A stretch of DNA of 50,460 nt, taken from positions 1 to 50,460 of IMG/VR virus record IMGVR_UViG_3300042328_002128; one strand, given 5' to 3'. This DNA is from a virus. Under the pieces are notes generated by a model. It did no database searches, had not been told where the DNA came from, and saw only the letters and a list, made by a program, of their open reading frames with translations. Positions within the stretch are counted from its first letter, which is position 1. Every line of letters begins with the position of its first letter. Shown one piece after another: positions 31,899 through 40,266 of the stretch. The translations under genes and the position numbers were made by a program.

Positions 31899-33120
31899 AT
31901 GTTTCGTTCCTCAGAATCAATGCCAATAGATCATTTTTTATTTAGAGCAGGCAAATCTGCCCCTGGCGCTAAAGAAGGAATGCAAGAAATAGAATCAAGC
32001 TTAAGGGAAATAGGTAGGCTTGATGAATCTTTTCTTACAATGGGAGATAAATCCGTTGTTGGAGCTCGTGTAAGTAAAAAAACTTTAGGTATCTCTGTAT
32101 CTAATCAAGTATTAGAAAAATTTGGCTTTGAACCACTTAACGAGAGGGCAATGGCTCATGCTGAGACTGTGGGTCAAAGTTTAACTCGACATGAAGCCTT
32201 GCAACGAATGCTTAGGCATGAAGGTATTAGGCTTAGTAATACAAGTGGAGTAAGTAATCTTCTTGTTTTTAGAGAATCTGTAGTTCGAAGAGGATCCTTA
32301 ACTGGCAATGTAAAAACTGCGTTACACGAAATTGGACATGGTGTATCTAAGTTAACACAAAGTACTGTGGATAAAAATCTTCTTGTGGGTCAATTGAAGG
32401 ATATTATCCGGAGTTAGTTCGGTAGATGAAGAAGTTGCTAGTAAATTTAAAGATACTTATCTAGGTGTTATGCGTGAATTTGGTCGAGAAGAAGCTAGAG
32501 CTGAGTCTTTCTCTGGATTAATTTCAAAAACCACCATAGGAAAAGACGCTCTAACCAAGATAGCAAGAGGAGGTATTGAGGAGAAGCATATTAAGGGAAC
32601 CTTATTAAGCGCATACAATCGTCTTGATGATGAATTTTATGGATTCCAAGGATATGCAGAAATCAACTTAAGGAACATGCGAGGTTCTGCAGTGTATGAT
32701 GCATTTGCTCGTCATATTGATTTTGATCAATTACAAAGACTAGGAGCCGTAGAAGCTCATGGCGTTTTTATGGGTTCAGTTGATTACGGCGGAATGTCAG
32801 AAGCTGTTGCTCCATCTTTGAGAAGTCTTCAACAAACAGCAAACGAGCATGTGCTAACAAATTATGGTGAAGATACATATGATCGTTATCAGTCGCTAGT
32901 AACAGAATCAAAAAGAATTCCTGCACAGATAAAAGGATCTGGCCTAGCTTCAATTTCCTCTGAACCTATTATAGATTCAATAGCTGCTTTAGAAAGAAGC
33001 GGGGCTAGCACAGAGGTTGCAGAACAAGTTGGAAGAACTGGTGGGATGGCAAAAAGAACACTTAGTGGAATATTGTCAGCCGGAGAAACAGCAGCAGAAG
33101 TTATGAGATTTATTAAATAA
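31899..33120 (+). CDS. Zincin-like (HExxH) protein, 406 aa, +1 recoded at CGGA
   Basis: The coding path is join(31899..32408, 32410..33120). Zero frame carries the zinc motif LHEIGHGVSK (H143, E144, H147) and ends LKDIIRS. Skipping C32409 gives KDIIGVSSVDEEVASKFKDT and continues 236 residues, including REFGREEARAESFSGLISKT, whose Glu could be the third zinc ligand of an HExxH...E peptidase. The downstream frame has no good start near the junction (first ATG 32470, no ribosome binding site), so it is made only by recoding. It is possibly a virion-associated protease or an ejected protein. No family named. Confidence 0.8.
32409..32412 (+). other. CGGA +1 recoding site 8 (zincin-like protein)
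   Basis: Zero frame reads ATC CGG AGT TAG. Quadruplet reading gives I-G-V-S-S-V-D-E-E-V and joins the HExxH domain to its putative third-ligand helix. Confidence 0.87.
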
Positions 33121-33218
33121 TATATATCTGAGGTCCTATTAATTTCTTTGTATAAAACCCAAAAAGACAAAAAAAGTTTAAAACAGTTTTGCCTCTTAAA
33201 ATTTTTTTCCCAAATTTT

Positions 33219-33235
33219 ACCTATATAGGTTTTTT
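33219..33235 (+). terminator. Weak hairpin with T-tract at the strand switch
   Basis: ACCT-ATAT-AGGT followed by TTTTTT, about 100 bases after the plus-strand gene and before convergent minus-strand genes. The stem is only 4 bp. The 142-base gap (33121-33262) holds nothing else apart from the repeat at 33129-33140. Confidence 0.4.
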
Positions 33236-33262
33236 AAATTAAAAAATATAATATTCCGCGTT

Positions 33263-33598
33263 TTAGTTATTATCTGCAACTGCGTCTTCTAGTGGGGAAA
33301 CTATAATTGTTTCTCCATCTGAAGTAACGCCAAAGATACATCCAACATCGTTACCTTCAGGATCAGAAGAAGCGTAGATCTTGCTTCCGTCATTAAAGAT
33401 GATTGCTACCGGATATCCACCACGGGAATTTTCCCAACCTTCAGCTTTAAGCTCTTCTTTAGTTAGCATTCTTACTTCAGCTACCATTAATCCTACAGGA
33501 TATGCTGCTTTGTCTAAACTGGTCATTTTGTTCCTCGTATCTAAAGGGGTTTCTAAGGCTCTTAAATAGGCTTGACGCATTTCATAAAAATCAAGCAT
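33263..33598 (-). CDS. Hypothetical protein, 111 aa
   Basis: Helical start (MLDFYEMRQAYLRALETPLD) followed by a beta-rich second half with Asp/Gly turns (IIFNDGSKIYASSDPEGNDV). No family recognised. It overlaps the upstream gene by 8 bases. Last gene of the long minus-strand block. Confidence 0.65.
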   Translation of the reverse strand: MLDFYEMRQAYLRALETPLDTRNKMTSLDKAAYPVGLMVAEVRMLTKEELKAEGWENSRGGYPVAIIFNDGSKIYASSDPEGNDVGCIFGVTSDGETIIVSPLEDAVADNN

Positions 33599-33803
33599 CT
33601 GTTACAGTGCCCCATTCATGGTGGATAATTTCACAAGTAAATTTACAAGAAGGACACCTAGGAGTACCATATTGGCTCATCATAGAATGAGATGGTTTAT
33701 CTCCGCATTTACATCTTAGTACTAATTCTGGTCCCCAAGTTCTTATGAGTCTTGTTTTAGCGGACTGAGAAATAGGGATAGACAAAGAAGATTGAGAAAT
33801 CAT
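33591..33803 (-). CDS. Zinc-ribbon-like protein, 70 aa
   Basis: Two Cys pairs, LRCKCGDK and PRCPSCKFTC, give a zinc-ribbon site in the C-terminal half. Ends in HHEWGTVTDA. Small Cys-rich proteins of this type are frequent in this block. The function is unknown. Confidence 0.65.
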   Translation of the reverse strand: MISQSSLSIPISQSAKTRLIRTWGPELVLRCKCGDKPSHSMMSQYGTPRCPSCKFTCEIIHHEWGTVTDA

Positions 33804-33814
33804 TTGTTTCTCCT

Positions 33815-34267
33815 CTAGTGATAATGCTTATTACTGTGTATGTCATTAAAGTTTTTTGTTTTAGATTGAACTAAAGAATTAATAGCAGTATGCAAAGAAG
33901 GCCAATCACGCTTAAGGTCATTAAGAAGATTTGATAACATCTTGTCATGCAGCGGTTCATTAACGCCTTTATTAAAAATAGCTTTATAAATTTTGTAGAG
34001 AGCTTCTCTTTCCTTAAAATTTAATGATCCATAAGTATTGTAACTAAAGTCAATGTTGTCTTTAATGTCCATATATGGATTTTTAGGAGTATCAATAAAT
34101 TCTTTAATGTCCATATATGGATTCTTAGGATATGGATTCTTAGGAGTTTTACCAATAAATGTAGATTTCTCTTCTTTTACTGAAGTTTGATCTTTGTTAG
34201 AAATAGAATTTGCTAGACTAGCAATAGAAGATGCTAGATTGTTTATTGCCTGAATAAGAGATTTCAT
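33815..34267 (-). CDS. Repeat-containing hypothetical protein, 150 aa
   Basis: The middle of the protein holds imperfect tandem repeats of KNPYMDIKEFIDTP, matched at DNA level by GTCCATATATGGAT and TCTTAGGA repeats near 34065-34145. The C-terminal part is helical. The repeats are a likely site of length variation. No family recognised. Confidence 0.65.
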   Translation of the reverse strand: MKSLIQAINNLASSIASLANSISNKDQTSVKEEKSTFIGKTPKNPYPKNPYMDIKEFIDTPKNPYMDIKDNIDFSYNTYGSLNFKEREALYKIYKAIFNKGVNEPLHDKMLSNLLNDLKRDWPSLHTAINSLVQSKTKNFNDIHSNKHYH

Positions 34268-34278
34268 TTTTATCCTTT

Positions 34279-34494
34279 TTAATAACGAGCTATTAAATTC
34301 AATCTTTGAATCTCAGCTTCTAAACTCTGCAACTTGTATTCCATAGAACTTATATGGGTGAGTAGTAAAGATATAGTATTTGAGGCAGATTGACAAATAT
34401 CATAAACATTTTTAGAATCATGAATTGTTTTATCAGCTTCATTGAGAAGTGAATGAATTAATTCTTTAGAGCTATCTAGAATATGTTCTGACAT
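34279..34494 (-). CDS. Helical protein, 71 aa
   Basis: Heptad-like helix (LLTHISSMEYKLQSLEAEIQ) at the C-terminus and an Asp/Glu-containing N-terminal helix. Probably a coiled-coil dimer. The function is unknown. Confidence 0.6.
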   Translation of the reverse strand: MSEHILDSSKELIHSLLNEADKTIHDSKNVYDICQSASNTISLLLTHISSMEYKLQSLEAEIQRLNLIARY

Positions 34495-34506
34495 AAAAAC
34501 ATTATA

Positions 34507-34737
34507 TCAGCTAAAGCCAGATAACTTCTTGTTTAAGTTCTTATACAAATTTTTTTCTTCTGAAATTTCAGCTAAAGCATTATCAAGTAAAGATAATAGC
34601 AATTTGTCAAAATTACTTAAAAGGCTAGTGTCAAAGTAAACTTTGTTGGTAGAAATTTTATCTTCTGTATTTGAAGAAGAAGAAGATTCCTCTTTATTAT
34701 TAGGGTAATTACATGGCCAGTTGGGATGAATCATCAT
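34507..34737 (-). CDS. Hypothetical protein, 76 aa
   Basis: The first third is Ser/Glu-rich and disordered (NKEESSSSSNTEDKIS), the rest helical (LLSNFDKLLLSLLDNALAEI). Its ATG overlaps the TGA of an upstream microprotein (ATGA). No family recognised. Confidence 0.6.
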   Translation of the reverse strand: MMIHPNWPCNYPNNKEESSSSSNTEDKISTNKVYFDTSLLSNFDKLLLSLLDNALAEISEEKNLYKNLNKKLSGFS

Positions 34738-34829
34738 AAGACTAATTCTTTGGGAGTAGTTAAAAACCGGAATATAATATACGCAAGCTCAAACAAAGCA
34801 GCGAGGATCTGAACAGTAATGCCTGTCAT
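34734..34829 (-). CDS. Membrane microprotein, 31 aa
   Basis: MTGITVQILAALFELAYIIF followed by RFLTTPKELVL, a single hydrophobic helix with a polar tail. Its stop overlaps the next start in ATGA fashion, which supports translation. It contains an in-frame CGG followed by T (34766-34764). Zero frame ends as stated, while +1 reading would give G-F-stop. Confidence 0.45.
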   Translation of the reverse strand: MTGITVQILAALFELAYIIFRFLTTPKELVL

Positions 34830-34876
34830 AATTTTCTATCTTTCTTTTATGTTACAAGTCGGTGATTAGATAGATA

Positions 34877-35176
34877 TTATATTAGTTCTAATAAATATAC
34901 TTTATGTAGTCTCTTTTTACAAGTGTGAGAAGGTGCTTCATCTATAGCTACACATACCTTAACGTACACTCCACAAGAATGGCATTTCCATTCACTGTTA
35001 GGTTTATATCTTAAGGTAGTATTCTCTTGCTTAGGGGCATTGATTGTCAGCTGAGAAGAATCAACAGAAGGAGCTTGTAGACATGATGGGCAAAGCCTAG
35101 GTTTTCTCCCTCTTGCTTTAAGGCGCTTCCATTGAAGATTACATTGGATACAAGTTAGTTCGTCAAATTCTTCCAT
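34877..35176 (-). CDS. Two-zinc-finger-like protein, 99 aa
   Basis: Start chosen at ATG 35176 behind AGGAA. Two Cys4-type modules: LTCIQCNLQWKR with LCPSCL, and WKCHSCGVYVKVC with a later C. The first basic part (KRLKARGRKPR) may contact nucleic acid. It follows directly after the proteasome-like gene (stop 35185) and is probably in its operon. Confidence 0.68.
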   Translation of the reverse strand: MEEFDELTCIQCNLQWKRLKARGRKPRLCPSCLQAPSVDSSQLTINAPKQENTTLRYKPNSEWKCHSCGVYVKVCVAIDEAPSHTCKKRLHKVYLLELI

Positions 35177-35184
35177 AGTTGTTC

Positions 35185-35793
35185 CTAAATTTTTTCTTGA
35201 AAATGACAATGAAAAGGTGCTCCGGTATAAGGGTCATACTTTGAGGCAACTGCTATAGCTTTTAAAGCTGCTTTTTTAGCCTGAGCTACTGTCATCTTTT
35301 TTGATGAACCAAGAACATGCAAAGCGCCAAGAGCGTAAGCACTTCCAGTTCCAAGAGCATACATGCCACTTATATCAGAGGTCCAAGAGTAGTCGCCATC
35401 AACAACATATATGCAACCTGAGACTACGACTAAAATTGTAGATCCATGCTCAGCAATGTGAGTTGAAGTATCTCTTTCAGGAGCAGCATATCCTTGTTTT
35501 TCAAAACATTCTCTAAGAGAAGGTATAAACTTTGTAGTTATAAAGTTGTCTAACTTTTTTCCAGTTGTTCCAGGAGGTACAACAGGAGGAGTAAAGGCGT
35601 GATGAAGAATATTAATTGCGCGCATATCTCCAGCTGCACCTAAAAGGTATCTTCCATTTTCTGCAACTTTAGCAGAAGTAGAAGATAGTGTAGTTATCTG
35701 TGAAGCAAAACCACCTTCATCAACGGTGGATATGCGAGAATCACTACAAACTAAAGAATAGTCTAATCCCTGAATAGCTATAATGGTAGTCAT
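35185..35793 (-). CDS. 20S proteasome beta-subunit/HslV-like Ntn hydrolase, 202 aa
   Basis: Starts MTTIIAIQGLD, so removal of Met leaves the Thr nucleophile. VCSDSRIST gives the Asp at residue 18, equivalent to proteasome D17. SAKVAENGRYLLGAAGDMRA gives a Lys and the GAAGD block, and YALGTGSAYALGALHVL matches the GSG...A helix of the fold. No propeptide is present. Phages rarely encode this fold. It could be a self-compartmentalised peptidase, and the window also codes AAA+, Ubl, E1 and JAMM proteins, with which it could work. The catalytic Lys position is shifted relative to canonical proteasomes, so activity is not certain. Confidence 0.78.
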   Translation of the reverse strand: MTTIIAIQGLDYSLVCSDSRISTVDEGGFASQITTLSSTSAKVAENGRYLLGAAGDMRAINILHHAFTPPVVPPGTTGKKLDNFITTKFIPSLRECFEKQGYAAPERDTSTHIAEHGSTILVVVSGCIYVVDGDYSWTSDISGMYALGTGSAYALGALHVLGSSKKMTVAQAKKAALKAIAVASKYDPYTGAPFHCHFQEKI

Positions 35794-35848
35794 TTAATTC
35801 CTCGGTATATTTAAATATATTACATTATACCTTAGAATAAGATTAAAT

Positions 35849-36046
35849 TCAATCTTTAGAAGGATTAAAATATAAAGAACCAAAAACCTCTATAGCTATG
35901 GAGTTAATTTCTTTAGAATTAGAAAAGGAATTATATTGAACATATTCATTATTTAAAGAATGAAAGTAATGTTTATATTTTTTATTTTTAAACTTTCTTT
36001 TGTTCTTTGCCAAGAGTTTCGCCCTTTTTATAAATACAGGTGCCAT
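35849..36046 (-). CDS. Basic hypothetical protein, up to 65 aa (start uncertain)
   Basis: Very basic first half (KRAKLLAKNKRKFKNKKYKH). The ATG at 36046 lies 59 bases inside the upstream gene; a TTG at 36013 behind AGGG may be the true start. The second half is acidic/hydrophobic (INSIAIEVFGSLYF). The function is unknown. Confidence 0.45.
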   Translation of the reverse strand: MAPVFIKRAKLLAKNKRKFKNKKYKHYFHSLNNEYVQYNSFSNSKEINSIAIEVFGSLYFNPSKD

Positions 36047-36251
36047 TTAAATTATTTCTAATTTTAGAGTTAAAATATGCCCCAGCTGAATCAGCTGCAA
36101 TAAACTCAGCAAACTTGTCATACGACACAGAGTCATAATGCCAAATGGCTCCAGAATGAAATATTACTATCAAGCCCTCGGTATCTTCATCCCATGCAGC
36201 AGAGTGAAGAACAGAACTATCACGAAATTGTTTAAATTTAATTGTTGACAT
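35988..36251 (-). CDS. KTSC-domain protein, 87 aa
   Basis: Start chosen at ATG 36251; the GTG at 36260 is less likely. The sequence RDSSVLHSAAWDEDTEGLIV, then GAIWHYDSVSYDKFAEFIAA and AYFNSKIRNNL, follows the KTSC domain order found in many phage and bacterial proteins. Its role is thought to be nucleic-acid related but is not settled. It lies next to a stop at 36253-36255 of the preceding gene. Confidence 0.78.
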   Translation of the reverse strand: MSTIKFKQFRDSSVLHSAAWDEDTEGLIVIFHSGAIWHYDSVSYDKFAEFIAADSAGAYFNSKIRNNLNGTCIYKKGETLGKEQKKV

Positions 36252-36252
36252 A

Positions 36253-36483
36253 TCAACCACCGTTCAAATTGTAGAAACTTTCATACTCTGATAATCCATT
36301 GCACCTTATGCAATTAAGGGGATTATCTTCATGCTGTGAATCGTGTTCACGATACAAAGAAGTAGCTATTTGCTTCCAGTGATTAAGTTGTGCAAGCATG
36401 ACTGAATTGCTTTGAGTAAGTAGCTTGATATTATCAAGAAGTGCATTTACATCTTCTTGTGAAAATATTGGGTCATTATTCAT
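36253..36483 (-). CDS. Helical protein with CIRC motif, 76 aa
   Basis: A leucine-rich helical first half (VNALLDNIKLLTQSNSVMLA) and a C-terminal NCIRCNG pair that could bind metal together with His residues in REHDSQHED. Family unknown. It sits 4 bases from tRNA-Arg. Confidence 0.6.
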   Translation of the reverse strand: MNNDPIFSQEDVNALLDNIKLLTQSNSVMLAQLNHWKQIATSLYREHDSQHEDNPLNCIRCNGLSEYESFYNLNGG

Positions 36484-36487
36484 ATAG

Positions 36488-36559
36488 TGCCTCCACTAGG
36501 ACTCGAACCTAGAACGAGAAATTAGAAGTTTCTTGTTATATCCCTTTAACTATAGAGGC
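36488..36559 (-). tRNA. tRNA-Arg (anticodon UCU)
   Basis: Canonical cloverleaf from 36559 down: acceptor GCCTCTA / TGGAGGC, D arm GTTA...TAAC, anticodon arm AGAAA-CTTCTAA-TTTCT with UCU at 36526-36524, T arm CTAGG-TTCGAGT-CCTAG, discriminator A. CCA is not encoded. It decodes AGA, the main Arg codon of these genes. It contrasts with the aberrant tRNA, whose anticodon arm is two bases longer, and it helps the phage to avoid CGN arginine codons. Confidence 0.93.
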
Positions 36560-36562
36560 TTG

Positions 36563-36982
36563 TTAAAGATAATTATACTGTTCTCTTGTTTGAATATCAA
36601 CAAAAAGATTTGATTCTAAAAGAAAATCTTTATAAGAAACAATGTAATAGAATCCATTACTCCAGTAAGCACCTTGAACTAAATATCCATCAAAAGGTTT
36701 GAATTCACTTATCTCATGCCAATCGCCCATAGAATCCATTACATACCTAAAAATTCCAAGAGGTTTAGGAGTCCATAATTTTGCAATAACGTTATTTGGC
36801 AAAGCGACAGAGGCATGCAAAAGAACGTATGATTCTATAGCAGCGGTAACTTCCTCTATTGGTAAGGACTTAGAAGAATAGGAAAACCAATTATTCTGCT
36901 GTATTTGAGAAAGAAAATAATGAGAATCTTCTTCATCTAAAGATGACTCAAAAACAGATGTCCTTTGTAATAGATCTAACAT
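36563..36982 (-). CDS. Hypothetical protein, 139 aa
   Basis: Mixed alpha/beta protein with several aromatic segments (QGAYWSNGFYYIVSYKDFLL). No recognised motif. It is followed after 3 bases upstream by another hypothetical gene. Confidence 0.62.
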   Translation of the reverse strand: MLDLLQRTSVFESSLDEEDSHYFLSQIQQNNWFSYSSKSLPIEEVTAAIESYVLLHASVALPNNVIAKLWTPKPLGIFRYVMDSMGDWHEISEFKPFDGYLVQGAYWSNGFYYIVSYKDFLLESNLFVDIQTREQYNYL

Positions 36983-36984
36983 AA

Positions 36985-37347
36985 TTAACTGCCAACAACT
37001 AGTTTAACGTATAAAGTTTTTCTTTCAATAGATGTAAGAAATTTTATAGTGTTAATTCGCCACTTGTTTTGCTTTGTTATGAATGATTCAATATCAAAGT
37101 TTGAATAACCTTCATCTTTCATTTCCAATACTTTAATTTTGTTCTTTGCTTTATTGGAACTTAACTGAAATTCAACATCTCTTCTAATTACTCTTAAGTT
37201 ATATAACCACATATCCATATTGTTTATGAGGTGAGTTTTTTCTTCTGGAGTTGATTCATTTTTAACATCACGAATAACAAGATCCTTAAATGAATCTAAA
37301 TAATCTGAATCAAATTCATCAACTGTATTGGTATTTTGATTGTTCAT
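36985..37347 (-). CDS. Helical hypothetical protein, 120 aa
   Basis: Mostly helical and charged (NMDWLYNLRVIRRDVEFQLS-like middle). Overlaps the UDG-like gene by 29 bases. Family not recognised. Confidence 0.6.
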   Translation of the reverse strand: MNNQNTNTVDEFDSDYLDSFKDLVIRDVKNESTPEEKTHLINNMDMWLYNLRVIRRDVEFQLSSNKAKNKIKVLEMKDEGYSNFDIESFITKQNKWRINTIKFLTSIERKTLYVKLVVGS

Positions 37348-38086
37348 ATGTGTCTTTCGAATAGCAGAACTGATAGGCTTGTTGTATGTCTGAAATAAAC
37401 TGTTCAGAATATTGACCAGAGGACCTAGTGCAGTAAGCTGGTGAGTATGTTGGTATTATTGGCCAGTAACCAAGCCAAGATAATATTCCTCTATATTGTT
37501 TAAGCTGGACATCAGCATTGAGTAATGTAGCTAAGGGTAGTAAACCTAGAGTAACTATTAGCTTTGGATTAATCAATTGAACCTCAGTATGAAGAAACCC
37601 TGAGCAATTAGTTATCTCAATGTTTTCTATTTTTCTAGAAACAGGGCACCTAGTAACGTATGTTAAGCATACATTTGAAGAGTTAAAGCCAACTGATTTT
37701 ATAGTAGATATAAACAAATCTGTTGACTCTTGATCAAGCTTAGGATTATCTAATATAAATAATACATCTGGATTTTGATAATTCCATTTTGGAAGCTCTG
37801 AAGACTCAAGCATAGTAGAGCACTTCCTACAGTTTTTAGTAACTGTATGAAGGTCTTTCAAATTAACGTTATTATTAGAAGTAAGAATATTAGATCTTAC
37901 ATCTTGAAAAAGTGTAGTTAATTTATCATTAGGAATATGCTTTGCAAAAGTCTCGTATACGTGAGACAATAAGTTAGTTTCCCCAAGACCTAGATATAAT
38001 CCGGTCTTGGGGATTAACTTAGAATTTTCACCAGAAAGAGCTTCTTTAATTAAAGAATCTAAATCTTCCTGTGAAAAATCATCCAT
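37319..38086 (-). CDS. Uracil-DNA glycosylase superfamily protein with Fe-S cysteines, 255 aa
   Basis: The family-4 UDG layout is visible: C86-x2-C89 (NCRKCS), VLFILDNPKL at the place of the catalytic motif, then TYVTRCPVSRK (C147) and ITNCSGFL (C161), with IVTLGLLPLATLL. Four Cys would bind an iron-sulfur cluster. The catalytic motif is degenerate and the later HPS-like motif is YSPAYCTRS, so activity on uracil is uncertain. Alternatively it is a DNA-binding relative. It overlaps SSB by one base. Confidence 0.78.
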   Translation of the reverse strand: MDDFSQEDLDSLIKEALSGENSKLIPKTGLYLGLGETNLLSHVYETFAKHIPNDKLTTLFQDVRSNILTSNNNVNLKDLHTVTKNCRKCSTMLESSELPKWNYQNPDVLFILDNPKLDQESTDLFISTIKSVGFNSSNVCLTYVTRCPVSRKIENIEITNCSGFLHTEVQLINPKLIVTLGLLPLATLLNADVQLKQYRGILSWLGYWPIIPTYSPAYCTRSSGQYSEQFISDIQQAYQFCYSKDTYEQSKYQYS

Positions 38087-38511
38087 CAGAACTCTGAGGG
38101 AATTGAGTTACCAGATGGTGAACTAGAGGATCCTTCTGATTTAGTAGAATCTCCCTTTGGTGCAGAAGCTGCATATGTAACATGCTCTGCAACAACTACG
38201 ACTTTTGATCTATTTTGGTTATCTTGCTGCCAACGTTCTTGAAGCAGTCTTCCAATAATAGAAATCTGTGAACCCTTTTTCATTTTACCGCCAGTAATTT
38301 GGCTGTGAACAAAAGAAGCATTCTTATTTGCAAAACCGTCATTATCCTTAAGGTAATAAGTTATATCAAAATAGCCAGAAGTAGACTGTGATCCTTTTTC
38401 GGAACCAGCATAATCTACTGCTACTCTAAACTTTGCAATTTTGTCATTTATAATTTCTGGATCAGCAACGACACCAGCAGTAAGGTTGATGATATTTTTT
38501 GGATCTAACAT
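38086..38511 (-). CDS. ssb: Single-stranded DNA-binding protein
   Basis: An OB-fold of SSB type in the first 110 residues (INLTAGVVADPEIINDKIAK, GYFDITYYLKDN, KKGSQISIIGRLLQERW). A Ser/Gly-rich disordered tail ends in IPSEF, similar to the acidic IPF tip that recruits partners. It overlaps the UDG-like gene, placing it in a DNA-repair cluster. Confidence 0.87.
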   Translation of the reverse strand: MLDPKNIINLTAGVVADPEIINDKIAKFRVAVDYAGSEKGSQSTSGYFDITYYLKDNDGFANKNASFVHSQITGGKMKKGSQISIIGRLLQERWQQDNQNRSKVVVVAEHVTYAASAPKGDSTKSEGSSSSPSGNSIPSEF

Positions 38512-38531
38512 TATCTATAATCTCCATATAG

Positions 38532-38756
38532 TCACTTAGTTTGGTTATTGTTTTCAATTGCTTCTCGAATATTTTCGACAAGCCTTTCTAAAAATTTGCA
38601 TGCTTCATCTGCGCCAATTGCCGGACCATAATCTATGGTGTAGTAATCTACTAGACTAACAAACAAATTATATATTCCGGATTTTAAATCCGAAATGACA
38701 TCAGTAGAAACGTAATCACTTACTTCTTCTACTAATTTAGGATCTTCATCACTCAT
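38532..38756 (-). CDS. Hypothetical protein, 74 aa
   Basis: Acidic helical protein (ESVIEEVSDYVSTDVISDLK-like start; IGADEACKFLERLVENIREA). No known family. It lies one base from the MerR-like gene stop and shares its operon. Confidence 0.62.
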   Translation of the reverse strand: MSDEDPKLVEEVSDYVSTDVISDLKSGIYNLFVSLVDYYTIDYGPAIGADEACKFLERLVENIREAIENNNQTK

Positions 38757-38757
38757 A

Positions 38758-39051
38758 TTATACCCTCTTTGATAGAGCTTGATCTATCATTTCTCCTAAT
38801 ATTTTTTTATCCTTAAAACCTTTGTCATACAATATAGATATTATAGGTTTTGGATCTATATAAGAGTAGGTAATAAGTTGTAAATTAAGTACATCGTTAA
38901 GATTATATATCCTATACTTATTTAGATCTCTTTTTGGAACTGGATACTTTTTTGTTTTCTCGCGATTTGCAACAGTTAAAGGAGAGACATTAAGTATTTG
39001 AGCAACATCTGAACGAGTAAATATTGGTTCTGATACTTTTTTATAGCTCAT
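38758..39051 (-). CDS. MerR/excisionase-like helix-turn-helix protein, 97 aa
   Basis: FTRSDVAQILNVSPLTVANR is a winged-helix recognition segment as in MerR/Xis family regulators, followed by KYRIYNLNDVLNLQLITYS. Could be a repressor or regulator of the early minus-strand block. It is the first gene of its unit, with the promoter at 39106-39091. Confidence 0.75.
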   Translation of the reverse strand: MSYKKVSEPIFTRSDVAQILNVSPLTVANREKTKKYPVPKRDLNKYRIYNLNDVLNLQLITYSYIDPKPIISILYDKGFKDKKILGEMIDQALSKRV

Positions 39052-39090
39052 TTTAATTTATATACCTTTTTAAGTATTTATATATATTTA

Positions 39091-39106
39091 TATAGTACCA
39101 TAAAAA
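39091..39106 (-). promoter_or_regulatory. Minus-strand promoter region (TTTTTATGGTACTATA)
   Basis: This 16-base sequence occurs here and at 31133-31118 before the aberrant tRNA. It precedes the MerR-like gene by about 40 bases, with AAAGG as ribosome binding site. A shared element suggests the two transcripts are co-regulated. Confidence 0.6.
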
Positions 39107-39123
39107 GATAGAATAATCAATAA

Positions 39124-40266
39124 TTACACCTGTTGACAGTTTTGTCTTAGGGCATTAGCATAAGCATTAAAAGAAGAGATCTGATTTATTTTTTGATTAA
39201 GATAGGCTTCACAACTTGTGTAATAAGGATATGAAACAGAATCTACAAAAAGATGATAAATAACAGATTGATATGTTTTTTTAATTTTATTAACTGGGCC
39301 AACAAAATTTATAAAATCTGATATATTAAAATCATCTGAATCATCTATAGAATTTAAATAAAGATTTTTATACTTTGGTGAATAATTGAATATAAAATCT
39401 TTATCTTTATCAAAATTTGAACAATAAGATGGATTAGCCCAAGTCGAAGAGGCAACATCTTCTAAAGACATCTGAGATATCAATTTATAAAAAGTCTTAA
39501 CACTATCAAGGTTAGACATGCTGTCTTCAATAAGTTTTTTCATTATAGGATTATGAACAGTGTTATGATATATCTGACTCGATGTTTGATTAACGCATTC
39601 ATGAAGGTCAGCATTAAAACCAGTATTCCAAACCCAATCGTAAGCAGAAGCGATTACGCCTTCTAAGCTTTGAGGATAGCGAGATATTTCTTCATACTCA
39701 TCAAACATTGGATTGCATAAAGTGCCATCAGCAAAGAAATTATTTACATAAGGCATATAAAGCTGGGTATCAGGTCCGCGAAGTGGAGTATTTGAAAAGA
39801 ACATTTTGACATAAGTTGTTCTATATTTTGAAATAGGATTAGTAGAATATTGAACTAAATATATTTGCCAAGGAACAGGAATCTCATAAACATTTTGAAT
39901 CAAATCTTCTTGAGAAATATTATAGCTATCATCATCTTCATCATCTGATTGATAACCTTCATGTGTAGCTGAAGAAATTTGATCAACAGAATAATCTATA
40001 TAATTAATAAGCTTATGAGTTGGAGGGCGTTCAAATATTAAAAAACCAGGTATAGAAAAACGCAAACCTGGAGGAAGCAAACCAGATTCTAGTGTTTTTT
40101 TATTTAATGAATTATGATATTCAGATAAACTTGATATATCTCCACTCATTGAATACATTGTTCCAAAATCATCTTTTATATTAAGTTCAGAATAATAAGA
40201 ATTTGGATCTTCTCTCCAACCATAATGACCTTGTTTAGTTTTTGTAAAGATAGATAAGCTAGACAT
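39124..40266 (-). CDS. E2-like (PRTRC protein B/Prok-E2_D-type) protein, 380 aa
   Basis: The middle of the protein (residues 75-190) has FLIFERPPTHKLINYIDYSV, then VPWQIYLVQYS, VKMFFSNTPLRGPDTQLYMP and YVNNFFADGTLC (C184). The order, and the P-x-x-N-x-x-x-D-G-x-x-C segment, resembles E2 ubiquitin-conjugating folds, where the catalytic Cys follows HPNV..DG.IC. It is a paralogue of the next upstream gene. Its place in an operon with E1, Ubl and JAMM genes supports the call. I have not seen a closer characterised relative. Confidence 0.55.
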   Translation of the reverse strand: MSSLSIFTKTKQGHYGWREDPNSYYSELNIKDDFGTMYSMSGDISSLSEYHNSLNKKTLESGLLPPGLRFSIPGFLIFERPPTHKLINYIDYSVDQISSATHEGYQSDDEDDDSYNISQEDLIQNVYEIPVPWQIYLVQYSTNPISKYRTTYVKMFFSNTPLRGPDTQLYMPYVNNFFADGTLCNPMFDEYEEISRYPQSLEGVIASAYDWVWNTGFNADLHECVNQTSSQIYHNTVHNPIMKKLIEDSMSNLDSVKTFYKLISQMSLEDVASSTWANPSYCSNFDKDKDFIFNYSPKYKNLYLNSIDDSDDFNISDFINFVGPVNKIKKTYQSVIYHLFVDSVSYPYYTSCEAYLNQKINQISSFNAYANALRQNCQQV

